Below are positions 7,218 to 15,453 of a DNA stretch of 38,491 bases, piece after piece. Below the pieces are notes generated by a model. It was not told the DNA's origin. It saw nothing but the letters and a program-made list of their open reading frames with translations, and searched no databases. This DNA is from Actinomycetota bacterium. Lineage in GTDB: Bacteria; Actinomycetota; Acidimicrobiia; Spongiisociales; UBA5794. The position numbers and the translations under genes were made by a program. Each line of letters opens with the position of its first letter. Position 1 is the stretch's first letter. The stretch is from contig JASJXX010000015.1 in NCBI GenBank assembly GCA_030123765.1, forward strand, positions 1 through 38,491. Direction: 5' to 3'.

Positions 7218-8588
7218 TCAGCCTCCAAATTCGGCTGGGCGTTCCCCCATGACAACGCTGAACGTGAATTCCTCGCCCTCACGCGTCGCGGTGAACTCGA
7301 CTTCGTCCCCCACACGATACAGGCGCACGGCAAGGATGAGGTCGGTCTGATCGCGTATATCCCTCGTACCGATCCGGGTGACGACGTCACCCGGCAGAAG
7401 CCCCGCGATGCCCGCAGCCGAGTTTTCGCCCTCGATCGTGTGGATGATCGCGCCGGCAGGCGTGATGGCTCCGTCGTCAGACACCTCCGTATGGGTCGCG
7501 ATGCTCACCCCAAGGAAGGGGTGCACAACGTCGCCCGTGTCGATGATCTCCGCGGTGATGCGCTCGACAAGTTCGATCGGTATCGCGTAGCCGATCCCTT
7601 CAGGGCCAGCCTGGGAGACGCCGATCGCGCTCGTGATGCCGATCAGTCTGCCTGCGGCGTCAAAGAGGGCGCCACCCGATGAACCGCTGTTGATCGCAGC
7701 GTCGGTCTGGATCATCCCGTGGAGGAACGAGTTGTCTGCGAAATCGACCCTCCGGTCGAACGCGGAGATGATGCCGACGGTCACCGACGCTCCGCCTTCT
7801 TGTCCGAGCGGGTTACCGATCGCGATGGCGGGGTCGCCGATCTTCAGCGAGCTTGACGTCCCGAATTCGACGGGAACCAGCGCTGTGGCGTTGATCCAGA
7901 GCACTGCGAGGTCGGTGTGATCGTCGCTGCCTACAAGCGTTGCCTCATAGACACGGCCGTCCTCGAACGTCACGGAGAAGGTATCGGCATCCTCGATGAC
8001 GTGGTGGTTCGTCACGATGTAACCATCGGTCGATATCACGACGCCCGAGCCTGATCCCACGGGGATGGGTTGCGATTCGTCGTCAGCAGGCGCCTCGAAG
8101 ACGGTCACCGTCACGATCGAAGGGACAGCCTTGAAGGCAACGGCAGTCGGGTTCACTGCGGTGCCCAGGTTGCTGATGATCACGGGGGACGGCAGAGTTT
8201 CGACGGGCTGAGTCGGTTGGGTCGTGTCCACGATGATCGGGGGTGGAGCGGCCGCCTCTGGACGGTCGAAGGTCCCGGTTGCAGCAAGAGCACCGATCGT
8301 TACGACAGAGCCAAAGATGCCTGCCACGATGACGCTGAGAAGGAAGAGAGCCGTGTTCGAGCTGCGCTCAGGCGCTCTCTGGTCGGCGCGGGCAGTGACC
8401 GGCTGTGGCGGTCCGTCGTATGCGAACGCAGGCACTGGAGGAGCGCTCGGATCTTCGGAATTCTCGATGTCGGGGGTCTCTGTGGGGTCCACGCCAGGTG
8501 CAACGTCGGCGAGAGTCTCTTCCTTCCGAGTCGGAGAGGGTGGAACCTGAGAATCGTCCGGTGTCGCTGGGGGAGTATCGTCGTGCAT
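7218..8588 (-). CDS. HtrA/DegP-type membrane-anchored serine protease with PDZ domain
   Basis: A 456-residue envelope protease. Residues 1-75 are a Pro/Asp/Glu-rich cytosolic tail and residues 79-104 are one transmembrane helix. The trypsin-like domain has the triad His196 (NHHV), Asp226 (HTDLAV) and Ser304 (GSSGG), with IGNPLGQ as the oxyanion-side landmark. A PDZ domain follows at about 355-450, with LLPGDVVTRIG. It would degrade or refold damaged proteins outside the membrane. TACAAT lies exactly seven bases before ATG 8588 with no Shine-Dalgarno, pointing to a leaderless message. That -10 box touches the first base of the divergent moaE start codon. It probably belongs to the same stress theme as the MucB-like protein at 1-927. 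Confidence 0.93.
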   Translation of the reverse strand: MHDDTPPATPDDSQVPPSPTRKEETLADVAPGVDPTETPDIENSEDPSAPPVPAFAYDGPPQPVTARADQRAPERSSNTALFLLSVIVAGIFGSVVTIGALAATGTFDRPEAAAPPPIIVDTTQPTQPVETLPSPVIISNLGTAVNPTAVAFKAVPSIVTVTVFEAPADDESQPIPVGSGSGVVISTDGYIVTNHHVIEDADTFSVTFEDGRVYEATLVGSDDHTDLAVLWINATALVPVEFGTSSSLKIGDPAIAIGNPLGQEGGASVTVGIISAFDRRVDFADNSFLHGMIQTDAAINSGSSGGALFDAAGRLIGITSAIGVSQAGPEGIGYAIPIELVERITAEIIDTGDVVHPFLGVSIATHTEVSDDGAITPAGAIIHTIEGENSAAGIAGLLPGDVVTRIGTRDIRDQTDLILAVRLYRVGDEVEFTATREGEEFTFSVVMGERPAEFGG

Positions 8589-8595
8589 AGAGGTG

Positions 8596-8601
8596 ATTGT
8601 A
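8596..8601 (-). promoter_or_regulatory. -10 box TACAAT of htrA (leaderless)
   Basis: On the minus strand TACAAT is followed by seven bases and then the htrA ATG, so transcription would begin at or next to the start codon. The moaE ATG begins at 8601 on the opposite strand, so the promoter overlaps that start. No convincing -35 hexamer is visible 17 bases upstream. Confidence 0.6.
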
Positions 8602-9059
8602 TGAACGAAGATCCCCTAGGTGGCCGAGAGTCCGTTTCCGTGGCTGTGGGCACCGACCCGATCGACACGGCGGAACTCTCCGCGTTTGTCGCCGACCCGG
8701 CGGCAGGGAGTGTCGTCGTGTTTGCTGGCACCGTGCGGAACCACTCGCCTGGACGCAGCGAGGTGAGCCGTCTTGAGTACGAGGCGTACGGCGAGGTAGC
8801 GGTCGGCAAGATGGGGGAGATCATCGAAGAAGCCTTCGGGCGGTGGCCGATCATCAAGATCGCCGCGGTGCACCGAGTGGGGTCCCTGGAGGTCGGCGAG
8901 GTCGCTGTCTGTGTCGCCGTGTCGACTGCTCATCGTAAGGACGGTTTCGACGCATGCAGGTACGTCATCGATGAGCTCAAGTCGCGTGCTCCGATATGGA
9001 AGAAGGAACACTGGCCCGGCGGTGCCGAGTGGGTGCGTGAGGGTGTCGAATCGCGTTGA
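8601..9059 (+). CDS. moaE: MoaE, molybdopterin synthase catalytic subunit
   Basis: A 152-residue large subunit of molybdopterin synthase, which with thiocarboxylated MoaD converts cyclic pyranopterin monophosphate to molybdopterin. Family landmarks include GSVVVFAGTVRNHSPGR, LEYEAY, VHRVGSLEVGEVAV, the Lys-bearing segment HRKDGFDACRYVIDELK and PIWKKEHW at the active site. ATG 8601 is preferred over the longer open frame upstream because AGAGG lies about seven bases before it and the homology starts just after. No moaD or other moa gene is in the window. The gene diverges from htrA with only 12 bases between the two start codons. Confidence 0.93.
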   Translation: MNEDPLGGRESVSVAVGTDPIDTAELSAFVADPAAGSVVVFAGTVRNHSPGRSEVSRLEYEAYGEVAVGKMGEIIEEAFGRWPIIKIAAVHRVGSLEVGEVAVCVAVSTAHRKDGFDACRYVIDELKSRAPIWKKEHWPGGAEWVREGVESR

Positions 9060-9155
9060 CGGGCCGTCGGGGATCACTCTGTCTGGCTTAGTCACGCACT
9101 CTTGAGAGAGGAGCGTCGTCGTGCTTGCACACCTGCCTACCGCAGATCACGTGGA

Positions 9156-9287
9156 TCAGGTGTCGGTGACGTGGAGTAGCGCCGGGCCCGTCTCGCCGGT
9201 CGCACGCACGGTACCGGCTTCGCCGCGCCGGATGAAGGCGTCGAGCAGGCGGCGGTCGTCGACAGACCTGTCCGGCACCCACGCTTC
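9156..9287 (-). other. Coding-like tail in frame behind the cupredoxin amber stop
   Basis: Directly after the cupredoxin TAG (9290-9288) the same frame stays open for 43 codons to a TGA at 9156. It reads EAWVPDRSVDDRRLLDAF and ends in GPALLHVTDT. Third codon positions are very GC-rich, as in real genes of this genome, whereas unselected spacers here are mixed. Options are a small gene from GTG 9278 (40 residues), a C-terminal extension lost through a nonsense change, or the remnant of an unrelated gene. I do not recognise the sequence. Bases 9060-9155 show nothing further. Confidence 0.35.
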
Positions 9288-9701
9288 CTATCCGCTGACT
9301 GTGATGGATGCCTGCATCGACGGGTGGATTGTGCAGAAGTAGGTGAACGTTCCCGCCTCGGTGAACGTGAATTCGAACGTGTCTCCGGGGCGCAACATCT
9401 CGGAGTTCCACAGGCCGTCGTTCGATGTAGCGGTATGGCCGATGCCCGCCTCGTCATTGGTCCAGACGACCGTGTCGCCGACGGAGACCGCGAGGTCCGT
9501 TGGGCCGAACACGAAGTTCTTGATCGATACCTCAGATCCCTCCTCGACGAGCGCCGTCGTGGATGTGGCTGGCGAGGTCGTCGCGGTGGTGGCCGCGGGA
9601 GCCGTTGTGGTTGTCTCTTCGCTCGATGAGCCCGAGCATGCCGCGAGCAACACCGCTCCGGCAGCAACTCCGATCAGGAAACGAGATAGTCGCTTGTTCA
9701 T
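9288..9701 (-). CDS. Cupredoxin-domain lipoprotein (plastocyanin/azurin-like)
   Basis: A 137-residue exported type I copper protein. The lipobox LLAAC places the lipidated cysteine at residue 22. A Thr/Ala-rich linker follows (about 25-52), then a beta-barrel domain at 55-137. All four expected ligands are present: His89 (GIGHTA), Cys123 (YFCTIHPSM), His126 and Met129. It probably shuttles electrons at the outer face of the membrane. ATG 9701 was chosen because GGAGAA lies about five bases upstream and it starts the signal peptide; the longer open frame has no signal sequence. A -10-like TACTGT lies about 37 bases upstream. The gene ends in TAG and the frame continues open afterwards. Confidence 0.9.
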   Translation of the reverse strand: MNKRLSRFLIGVAAGAVLLAACSGSSSEETTTTAPAATTATTSPATSTTALVEEGSEVSIKNFVFGPTDLAVSVGDTVVWTNDEAGIGHTATSNDGLWNSEMLRPGDTFEFTFTEAGTFTYFCTIHPSMQASITVSG

Positions 9702-9737
9702 GGCTTCTCCAGACTGAGGCTGCTCTCCCTCATTCAC

Positions 9738-9743
9738 ACAGTA
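9738..9743 (-). promoter_or_regulatory. -10 box TACTGT upstream of the cupredoxin gene
   Basis: Minus-strand TACTGT matches TANNNT and is the same hexamer found in the 14-bp repeats at 2168-2200 and 11677-11709. It would give a short leader of about 30 bases that includes the GGAGAA ribosome-binding site. No clear -35 is seen. Confidence 0.4.
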
Positions 9744-9883
9744 TCGGAAGAAGCTGCTTACGGGCGCGGCTGACCTCCAAGAACGCTCCCCGCGCCACAT
9801 GCCACCCAGCCTTTGGACGTCCCCCAACTGAGTCCACTCGTTCACCCCGTCGCGCCCGTTGCTTGAGACCGCTCGCGCCGCGA

Positions 9884-10477
9884 TCAACGCTCCGCGGTGA
9901 GCTGTTTTCCGACAATCATCTCGGCGGCTTCGCGTACTCCGGGGTTGCGGTCGAATGCTGCGCGTTTGATAGCAGGCTCGATGCGTGGATCGTCGAACAC
10001 GGTGATGGCGGCCAACGCTCTCCGTCTGACCTGAGGGGGCCCGGATGCGATGAACTCGAGAAGCGGATCGATGGCACGGTCGTCGCCTATGGCTCCAAGT
10101 GCAGCTGCAGCAGCCTCCCTAACGGTTCGGTCGGGATCCTTCCTCGCGACCTCGACGAGCCACTCGATCGCTCCCGATGCTCCGATCGCGCCGTAAGCGG
10201 TCACCACCGCCTCCCTGACCTTGGGTTCTGGGTCATGCTCTGGATTCCTGAGCGCAGGCAACGCACGGTGTCCGCAGGTTCCGAGCTTCTCGGCAGCGGC
10301 GGCTCGAACAGAGGAGTCTTCATCCTGGAGGAGGCCGACAACCGTGTCGAACGTAGCGTCGCCGATCACTGTCGAGAGCGCCGTTGTCGCCATGCGGCGC
10401 AGAACGGGATCGTCGTGGTTGAGGAACGAGGCGGGGTCAGCGACGAGCCGAACGAGGTCGTCCCTGCCAGGTGTCAC
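9884..10477 (-). CDS. HEAT-repeat protein
   Basis: A 197-residue protein built of about five HEAT/PBS-lyase-type helical repeats. Repeated signatures are VRAAAAEKLG, VREAVVTAYGAIG, VREAAAAALGAIGDDRAIDPLL and VREAAEMIVG. Such proteins are interaction scaffolds and no catalytic residue is visible. The start is taken as GTG 10477, which overlaps the TGA stop of the thiolase gene in the sequence AGGTGA. The open frame extends 16 codons upstream inside the thiolase, but that part is not repeat-like. The overlap indicates translational coupling with the thiolase, though a role in that pathway is not evident. The 182 bases between its stop and the cupredoxin start hold only the cupredoxin promoter region. 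Confidence 0.82.
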   Translation of the reverse strand: MTPGRDDLVRLVADPASFLNHDDPVLRRMATTALSTVIGDATFDTVVGLLQDEDSSVRAAAAEKLGTCGHRALPALRNPEHDPEPKVREAVVTAYGAIGASGAIEWLVEVARKDPDRTVREAAAAALGAIGDDRAIDPLLEFIASGPPQVRRRALAAITVFDDPRIEPAIKRAAFDRNPGVREAAEMIVGKQLTAER

Positions 10478-11676
10478 CTGATCCGCTCGAGCGCCATGGT
10501 GATGCCCTGGCCGACCCCGATACACATCGTTGCCAGGCCGTAGCGCACATCGCGGCGCTGCATCTCCCTCGCGACCGTACCGACGAGGCGGGCTCCGGTC
10601 ATGCCGAGGGGATGGCCGAGAGCGATCGCTCCACCGTTCGGATTGACGTGCTCGGCATCATCGGGGAGTCCGAACTCGCGCAGGCAAGCGAGTGACTGAG
10701 ACGCGAAGGCTTCGTTCAACTCGACCGCTCCGAAGTCTGCAAGAGACATTCCGAGCCGGTCGAGGAGCCTACTTGTCGCAGGTACTGGTCCAATGCCCAT
10801 GATGCGCGGGGGGACACCCGCTGTCGCCATCCCCAAGATTCTCGCCATCGGTGTACGTCCGAGCTGCCCGAGGACAGCTTCTGAGACAACGAGCGCTGCC
10901 GCGGCGCCGTCATTGATCCCGCTCGCGTTGCCGGCCGTGATGGTGCCGTTCGCGAAAATAGGTTTCAATGTGGCGAGCTGCTCTCGCGAGGTCGTGGGCC
11001 GGGGGTGCTCGTCAGTGTCGATGGCGAGGGGATCCTGGTTCCGCTGCGGCACCTCGACGCTCACGATCTCGCCGGCGAAGAAACCATCAGCTTGCGCCTT
11101 CGCCGTGCGCTGCTGGCTGCGGTGAGCGAACGCATCCTGGTCGTCGCGTGAGATGTCAAAATCGGTAGCGACGTTCTCCGCGGTACCCGGCATCTCATCT
11201 GTCCCGAATCGCTCACGCATCTTCGGGTTGACGAACCGCCAGCCGATCGTGGTGTCATGCATGGTGAGCGCACGGTCATAGGCCTTCTCTGCCTTCGCAA
11301 GAACCTTGGGAGCGCGGCTCATCGACTCCACGCCACCCGCGAGGACGACGTCCGCGGCTCCGACTTGAATCGCTCTTGCCGCCAGTCCGATGGCTTCCAT
11401 CCCCGATCCACAGAGACGGTTCACGGTTGAGCCGGGCACCTCTGTCGGGAAGCCGGCGAGGAGACCAGCCATGCGCGCGACGTTTCGGTTGTCTTCGCCC
11501 GCCTGATTCGCGTCGCCGTAGTAGATCTCGTCGATGGCGGCCGGGTCGATGCCGGCGTCCGCTACGACGGCAGCCATCGTCAACGCAGCGAGGTCGTCGG
11601 GTCTCACTGACGCGAGCGCACCAGCGAAACGACCGATGGGGGTGCGGACATAGTCGAGGAGGTACGCGTGCGCCAT
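10474..11676 (-). CDS. Thiolase, 3-oxoadipyl-CoA thiolase type (PaaJ/PcaF-like)
   Basis: A 400-residue thiolase that cleaves a 3-oxoacyl-CoA with CoA to give acetyl-CoA. The nucleophile is Cys89 ([11 protein letters not shown]), with His355 ([10 protein letters not shown]) and Cys385 (TMCIGVGQG) completing the active site. The segment [20 protein letters not shown], followed by MPGTAENVA, is characteristic of the PcaF/PaaJ branch, which yields succinyl-CoA and acetyl-CoA at the end of aromatic pathways. A general beta-oxidation role is possible. ATG 11676 has no Shine-Dalgarno and is preceded by the same 14-bp repeat array seen before the acyl-CoA dehydrogenase. A PaaN-like gene diverges on the other side of this array. 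Confidence 0.9.
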   Translation of the reverse strand: MAHAYLLDYVRTPIGRFAGALASVRPDDLAALTMAAVVADAGIDPAAIDEIYYGDANQAGEDNRNVARMAGLLAGFPTEVPGSTVNRLCGSGMEAIGLAARAIQVGAADVVLAGGVESMSRAPKVLAKAEKAYDRALTMHDTTIGWRFVNPKMRERFGTDEMPGTAENVATDFDISRDDQDAFAHRSQQRTAKAQADGFFAGEIVSVEVPQRNQDPLAIDTDEHPRPTTSREQLATLKPIFANGTITAGNASGINDGAAAALVVSEAVLGQLGRTPMARILGMATAGVPPRIMGIGPVPATSRLLDRLGMSLADFGAVELNEAFASQSLACLREFGLPDDAEHVNPNGGAIALGHPLGMTGARLVGTVAREMQRRDVRYGLATMCIGVGQGITMALERIR

Positions 11677-11709
11677 GTCAGGTGACAGTAGTCAGCTGAC
11701 AGAGACCAG
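11677..11709 (-). promoter_or_regulatory. 14-bp repeat with -10 box before the thiolase
   Basis: On the gene strand a degenerate copy (CTGGTCTCTGTCAG, 11709-11696) precedes an exact-core copy (CTGACTACTGTCAC, 11695-11682) and a partial copy CTGAC that abuts ATG 11676. TACTGT lies eight bases before the ATG. Spacing and phase relative to the start codon are identical to 2168-2200. The intergenic space is shared with the divergent PaaN-like gene, so a regulator bound here could affect both. Confidence 0.6.
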
Positions 11710-11791
11710 CGAGCTCCCGGTGTTCACGACTCATGGGCACACAGCTTGGCACGCCTCGGTACGCTGCCCCGGGACGAGGAAAGGATCTGAC

Positions 11792-13450
11792 GTGACTTCT
11801 GGAGCCACACCGCACAGCGAGACTCTCGAGAGGGCGGTCCAGGCGATCGAAGATCGCTCATACTGGAGCGCGTACCCCGAGCACCCGAAGGCCTACGGTG
11901 AGGAGGCGCCTGATGAGGGCGAAGCGGCCTTCCACGCGCTGCTCGGGAACCCATTCGAGACGGACCAGATGCATGACGGGCATCGAGATGTTGCTGAATC
12001 CTCACCGTTCGGTATCGAACTCGGCATCACTTATCCATCCACTGACGTCGCCACCGTGATCGGCGCAGCTACCGAAGCCATGAGATCGTGGGGCAGTGCA
12101 TCAACAGACGACCGCGCCGAAGTCTGCCTTGAGATCCTCGATCGGCTCTCCATCCAGAGCTTCACCATGGCGAACGCGGTGATGCACACGACCGGGCAGA
12201 GCTTTCTCATGGCGTTCCAGGCAGGCGGCCCCCACGCGCTTGACCGGGGACTTGAAGCCGTTGCGTACACGTACCGCGAGCAGAAGCGGCTCCCTGACCC
12301 GCTCCGTTGGGAGAAGCCGCAGGGGAAGCGCCCCCCGATCATCATCGAGAAGCGTTGGATCACGAGGCCACGCGGAGTCGCGGTCCTCATCGGGGTCTCG
12401 ACGTTCCCGACCTGGAACGGATATCCCGGGATCTTCGCCAGTCTTGCCGCCGGCAACCCGGTGGTCGTCAAACCGCATCCAGGCACGATCCTGCCGCTCG
12501 CGCTCGTTGTCCGCACCGCACGAGAGGTCCTGCGGGACGCCGGATACGATCCCAATGTCCTCCAGCTCCTCGTCGACACGCCCGATGCGCCCGTAGCGAA
12601 GGATCTCGTCATGCGCACGGAGGTAGGCATAGTCGATTACACGGGAGGTTCGCTCTTCGGGGATTGGCTCGAGCAGAACGTCACCCACGCCGACGTGTAC
12701 ACGGAGAAGGCCGGCGTCAATTCCGTGATCCTCGACTCTGTTCGAGATCTCGGTTCCGTGTTCCGGAACCTCTCTGTGTCGATGACGATGTACTCGGGGC
12801 AGATGTGCACCACGCCACAGAACATCTTCATCCCCGCAGGTGGCGTCGTCGTCGATGGTGCAACCGTGCCGTACGATGACGTCGTCACCGGCTTCGTGAC
12901 AGCGATCGAGGGGCTCCTCAGCGACGACGCACGTGCTGCAGCGATCCTCGGCGCGATCAAGGGCGCGGAGACACTCGCACGAATCGATGAGGCGACATCG
13001 CTCGGAACCGTGCTCTGCACGTCGCGCGCGGTCGAGAACTCCGAGTTCCCCGACGCCACCGTGCGCACTCCGACCATCGTCGAGGTAGACGGATCGTCCG
13101 ACGCCTACCGCAAGGAGGTGTTCGGTCCGGTGATCTTTGTAGTGAAGACCACGTCGACGTCAGAGAGTGTTGCTCTCGCTAAAGCAGTCGCACTCGAGAG
13201 CGGAGCGATCACCTGGCTCGCGTACGCGACGGACGAATTGACGCAAGAATCAATTATTGATGCAGCGGTCGACGCGGGCGTCTCTGTCGCGTTCAACCTG
13301 ACCGGCGGACTCTTCGTGAACCAGTCCGCAGCGTATTCGGATTTCCATGTCACGGGTGGAAATCCAGCAGGAAATGCATCTCTGACGGATCCGGCGTTCG
13401 TCGCACGACGATTTATTGTCGTAGGTGTGCGCCTGGAACCCGGATCATGA
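11792..13450 (+). CDS. paaN: PaaN-like aldehyde dehydrogenase (phenylacetate-degradation family)
   Basis: A 552-residue protein of the aldehyde dehydrogenase superfamily, closest in pattern to the PaaN_2 type named from phenylacetate catabolism. Landmarks are the N-terminal YWSAYPEHPKAYGEEAP, FPTWNGYPGIFASLAAGNPV for nucleotide binding, and the catalytic Cys339 in YSGQMCTTPQNIFIP. It would oxidise an aldehyde intermediate with NAD(P)+. GTG 11792 is preferred because AGGAAAGGA lies just upstream. An in-frame ATG at 11675 exists, but it lies inside the thiolase repeat region and adds non-conserved residues. The gene diverges from the PaaJ-like thiolase, which supports an aromatic-acid role, but paaABCDE, paaG and paaK are not in the window. 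An 18-bp tandem duplication covers its stop codon. Confidence 0.85.
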   Translation: MTSGATPHSETLERAVQAIEDRSYWSAYPEHPKAYGEEAPDEGEAAFHALLGNPFETDQMHDGHRDVAESSPFGIELGITYPSTDVATVIGAATEAMRSWGSASTDDRAEVCLEILDRLSIQSFTMANAVMHTTGQSFLMAFQAGGPHALDRGLEAVAYTYREQKRLPDPLRWEKPQGKRPPIIIEKRWITRPRGVAVLIGVSTFPTWNGYPGIFASLAAGNPVVVKPHPGTILPLALVVRTAREVLRDAGYDPNVLQLLVDTPDAPVAKDLVMRTEVGIVDYTGGSLFGDWLEQNVTHADVYTEKAGVNSVILDSVRDLGSVFRNLSVSMTMYSGQMCTTPQNIFIPAGGVVVDGATVPYDDVVTGFVTAIEGLLSDDARAAAILGAIKGAETLARIDEATSLGTVLCTSRAVENSEFPDATVRTPTIVEVDGSSDAYRKEVFGPVIFVVKTTSTSESVALAKAVALESGAITWLAYATDELTQESIIDAAVDAGVSVAFNLTGGLFVNQSAAYSDFHVTGGNPAGNASLTDPAFVARRFIVVGVRLEPGS

Positions 13451-13478
13451 ACGCAAGAACGATCATGAACGCAAGAAC
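13443..13478. repeat. Exact 18-bp tandem duplication at the paaN stop codon
   Basis: GATCATGAACGCAAGAAC occurs at 13443-13460 and again at 13461-13478 with no mismatch. The paaN TGA stop lies in the first copy (13448-13450). Perfect identity suggests a recent slippage duplication. It does not alter the coding part of paaN. Confidence 0.9.
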
Positions 13479-13578
13479 AGTGAATCTTTCTTACGCCAAA
13501 TGCGCAGTTCGCGAACAATGCGATCGGTTATGGTCTAAGTTCGTGGCACGTTTACGACAGCTGGGATACTGAAACGCG

Positions 13579-15453
13579 ATGACCACCACTCTTGATCACA
13601 CGGCTCCGCCCGACCTGAGCGATGCCTACCCGAGTGTTGCGTGGCGCGTGCGCGACTGGGCGCAGCGGACCCCCGACCGCGTCGCTATGCGCGACAAAGA
13701 CTTTGGCATCTGGCATGAGGTGACCTGCTCCGATCTCTGGGAGGATGTGCTGACTGCCGCTCACGGGCTGCTCGCGCTCGGTGTCAAGCCCGACCAGGTG
13801 GTCTCGGTTCACTCGGAGGACCGCCCCGAATGGTTGGTCTTCGATTTTGCCTCCATCGCGATCCGCGCCGTCTGCACCGGCCTGTACCCCACGAACCCCA
13901 TGGCCGAAGTCCAGTACCTGCTCAACCATGCCGGTTCGATCATTCACTTCGCTGAAGACCAGGAGCAGGTTGACAAGATCGTCGATGCCCCAGCGGACGC
14001 GTACCCGACGATCGAGAAGATCATCTACATCGAACCGCGCGGGGTTCGAGTGATGGCAGACTCGCGGCTCATGTTCTGGGACGACTTCATGGAGCTTGGT
14101 CGCGCGCACCGCAAGTCGAATCCGGGGGCAGTCGAACAGCTCATGGCGGATGTCGACCCGGACGAGATCATGACGCTCATCTACACCTCCGGGACGACCG
14201 GGCCTCCAAAGGGTGCGATGCTCACCCATCGCAACGTCGAGTTCAGCGTCGAGAAGGTGCTCAACAGCCCGGAACGTTTCCGGGGTGGAGAGGGTGAGGG
14301 CATCGAGGACGAGAAGCTCACCTACCTGCCGCTGTGCCATGTTGCAGAGCGCCTCTTCTCCGCGTGGTCCCTCGCCTACAACGGGCCGATTCTCAACTTT
14401 GCCGAGTCGATCGAGACCGTGCAGGCGAACCTGAGAGAGGTGCAGCCGACGATCTTTTTCGCCGTCCCCCGGATCTGGGAACGGATCCACGCAGGAATCC
14501 ACATCAAGCTCCAGGACGGGACCCCGTTCAAGAGGCTCATCTCGGCGTTCGGCCTCAAGCTCGCTGCTTACATCGGTCGGTCCCGCGTCGAGAACAATGG
14601 TAATTTCACCTTCGGCTCCAAGCTCGCTTACTGGGTCGGGTACCCGATCTTCTTCCGCTCCCTCCGCGAGCGGATCGGTCTCCGCAACTGCAGGTACGCA
14701 TCGTGCGGGGCTGCAGCGATCGCACCCGAAGTCCTCGAATTTTTCATGGGACTCGGCATCCCTGTGTACGAGCTCTACGGAATGACGGAGAACACGGCCG
14801 TTGCTACGACGAACTTCGACGGCAGAGTAAAGCTCGGCACTGTTGGCGAGCCTTACGAAGGTATCGGCCTCAGGATCGATGAGGAGACAGGGGAGATTCA
14901 GACGAAGCACGCAGCGAACTTCGCTGGCTACTGGAACGACCCTGAAGCGACCGCGCAGACCTTCACCGACGATGGCTGGCTGAAGACGGGAGACGTCGGC
15001 GTGTGGGTCGACGGCACCCACGTCAAGATCGTCGACCGGATCAAGGACATCATCATCACCTCAGGTGGCAAGAACATCTCACCGTCTGAGATCGAGAATT
15101 CCCTGAAGGCCTCGCCGTACGTCAAAGAGGTGATGGTGATCGGAGACGGCAGGAAGTACCTCACGGCGATGATCGGGATCGAGTACGACGTCGTGGGTGA
15201 CTGGGCGCAGCGTCGGAAGATCCCCTACACGACCTACCGCGACCTCGGGGAGAAACCTGAGGTCGTTCAGCTCATCCAGGGGGTGGTGAACGCCACGAAC
15301 GAGAAGTTCGCCCGGGTTGAGCAGATCAAGAAGTTCACCATGATCCCGAAAGAGCTAGACCATGAGGACGGCGAGCTGACCGCGACCCAGAAAGTGAAGC
15401 GGAGCGCGATGACAGCCATGTTCAGCGACCTCGTAGAGTCGATGTACTCGTGA
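13579..15453 (+). CDS. Long-chain-type acyl-CoA ligase (AMP-dependent)
   Basis: A 624-residue ANL-superfamily ligase that activates a carboxylic acid to its CoA thioester via an acyl-adenylate. The P-loop is YTSGTTGPPKGAML at about 202-215, the A5 motif YGMTENTAV is near residues 400-409 and the hinge DRIKDIIITSGGKNISPSEI is near 485-503. A C-terminal Lys segment TATQKVKR is present. Length and motifs fit FadD15-like long-chain or aromatic-acid ligases. The stop codon overlaps the GTG of livH (GTGA), so ligase and transporter are one operon. This arrangement suggests that the imported compound, or its product, is the ligase substrate. No strong Shine-Dalgarno precedes the ATG. Confidence 0.92.
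   Translation: MTTTLDHTAPPDLSDAYPSVAWRVRDWAQRTPDRVAMRDKDFGIWHEVTCSDLWEDVLTAAHGLLALGVKPDQVVSVHSEDRPEWLVFDFASIAIRAVCTGLYPTNPMAEVQYLLNHAGSIIHFAEDQEQVDKIVDAPADAYPTIEKIIYIEPRGVRVMADSRLMFWDDFMELGRAHRKSNPGAVEQLMADVDPDEIMTLIYTSGTTGPPKGAMLTHRNVEFSVEKVLNSPERFRGGEGEGIEDEKLTYLPLCHVAERLFSAWSLAYNGPILNFAESIETVQANLREVQPTIFFAVPRIWERIHAGIHIKLQDGTPFKRLISAFGLKLAAYIGRSRVENNGNFTFGSKLAYWVGYPIFFRSLRERIGLRNCRYASCGAAAIAPEVLEFFMGLGIPVYELYGMTENTAVATTNFDGRVKLGTVGEPYEGIGLRIDEETGEIQTKHAANFAGYWNDPEATAQTFTDDGWLKTGDVGVWVDGTHVKIVDRIKDIIITSGGKNISPSEIENSLKASPYVKEVMVIGDGRKYLTAMIGIEYDVVGDWAQRRKIPYTTYRDLGEKPEVVQLIQGVVNATNEKFARVEQIKKFTMIPKELDHEDGELTATQKVKRSAMTAMFSDLVESMYS

Noticed and set aside
8070-8600. Upstream extension of the moaE frame
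   Set aside because: It runs antisense through htrA. MoaE homology begins just after ATG 8601, which has its own ribosome-binding site.
9563-10543. 326-codon plus-strand open frame over the cupredoxin and HEAT genes
   Set aside because: It overlaps two supported minus-strand genes and their spacer and has a low-complexity Arg/Ser composition.
13552-15021. 489-codon open frame antisense to the acyl-CoA ligase
   Set aside because: No recognisable protein features. The ligase on the other strand has all family motifs over the same bases.
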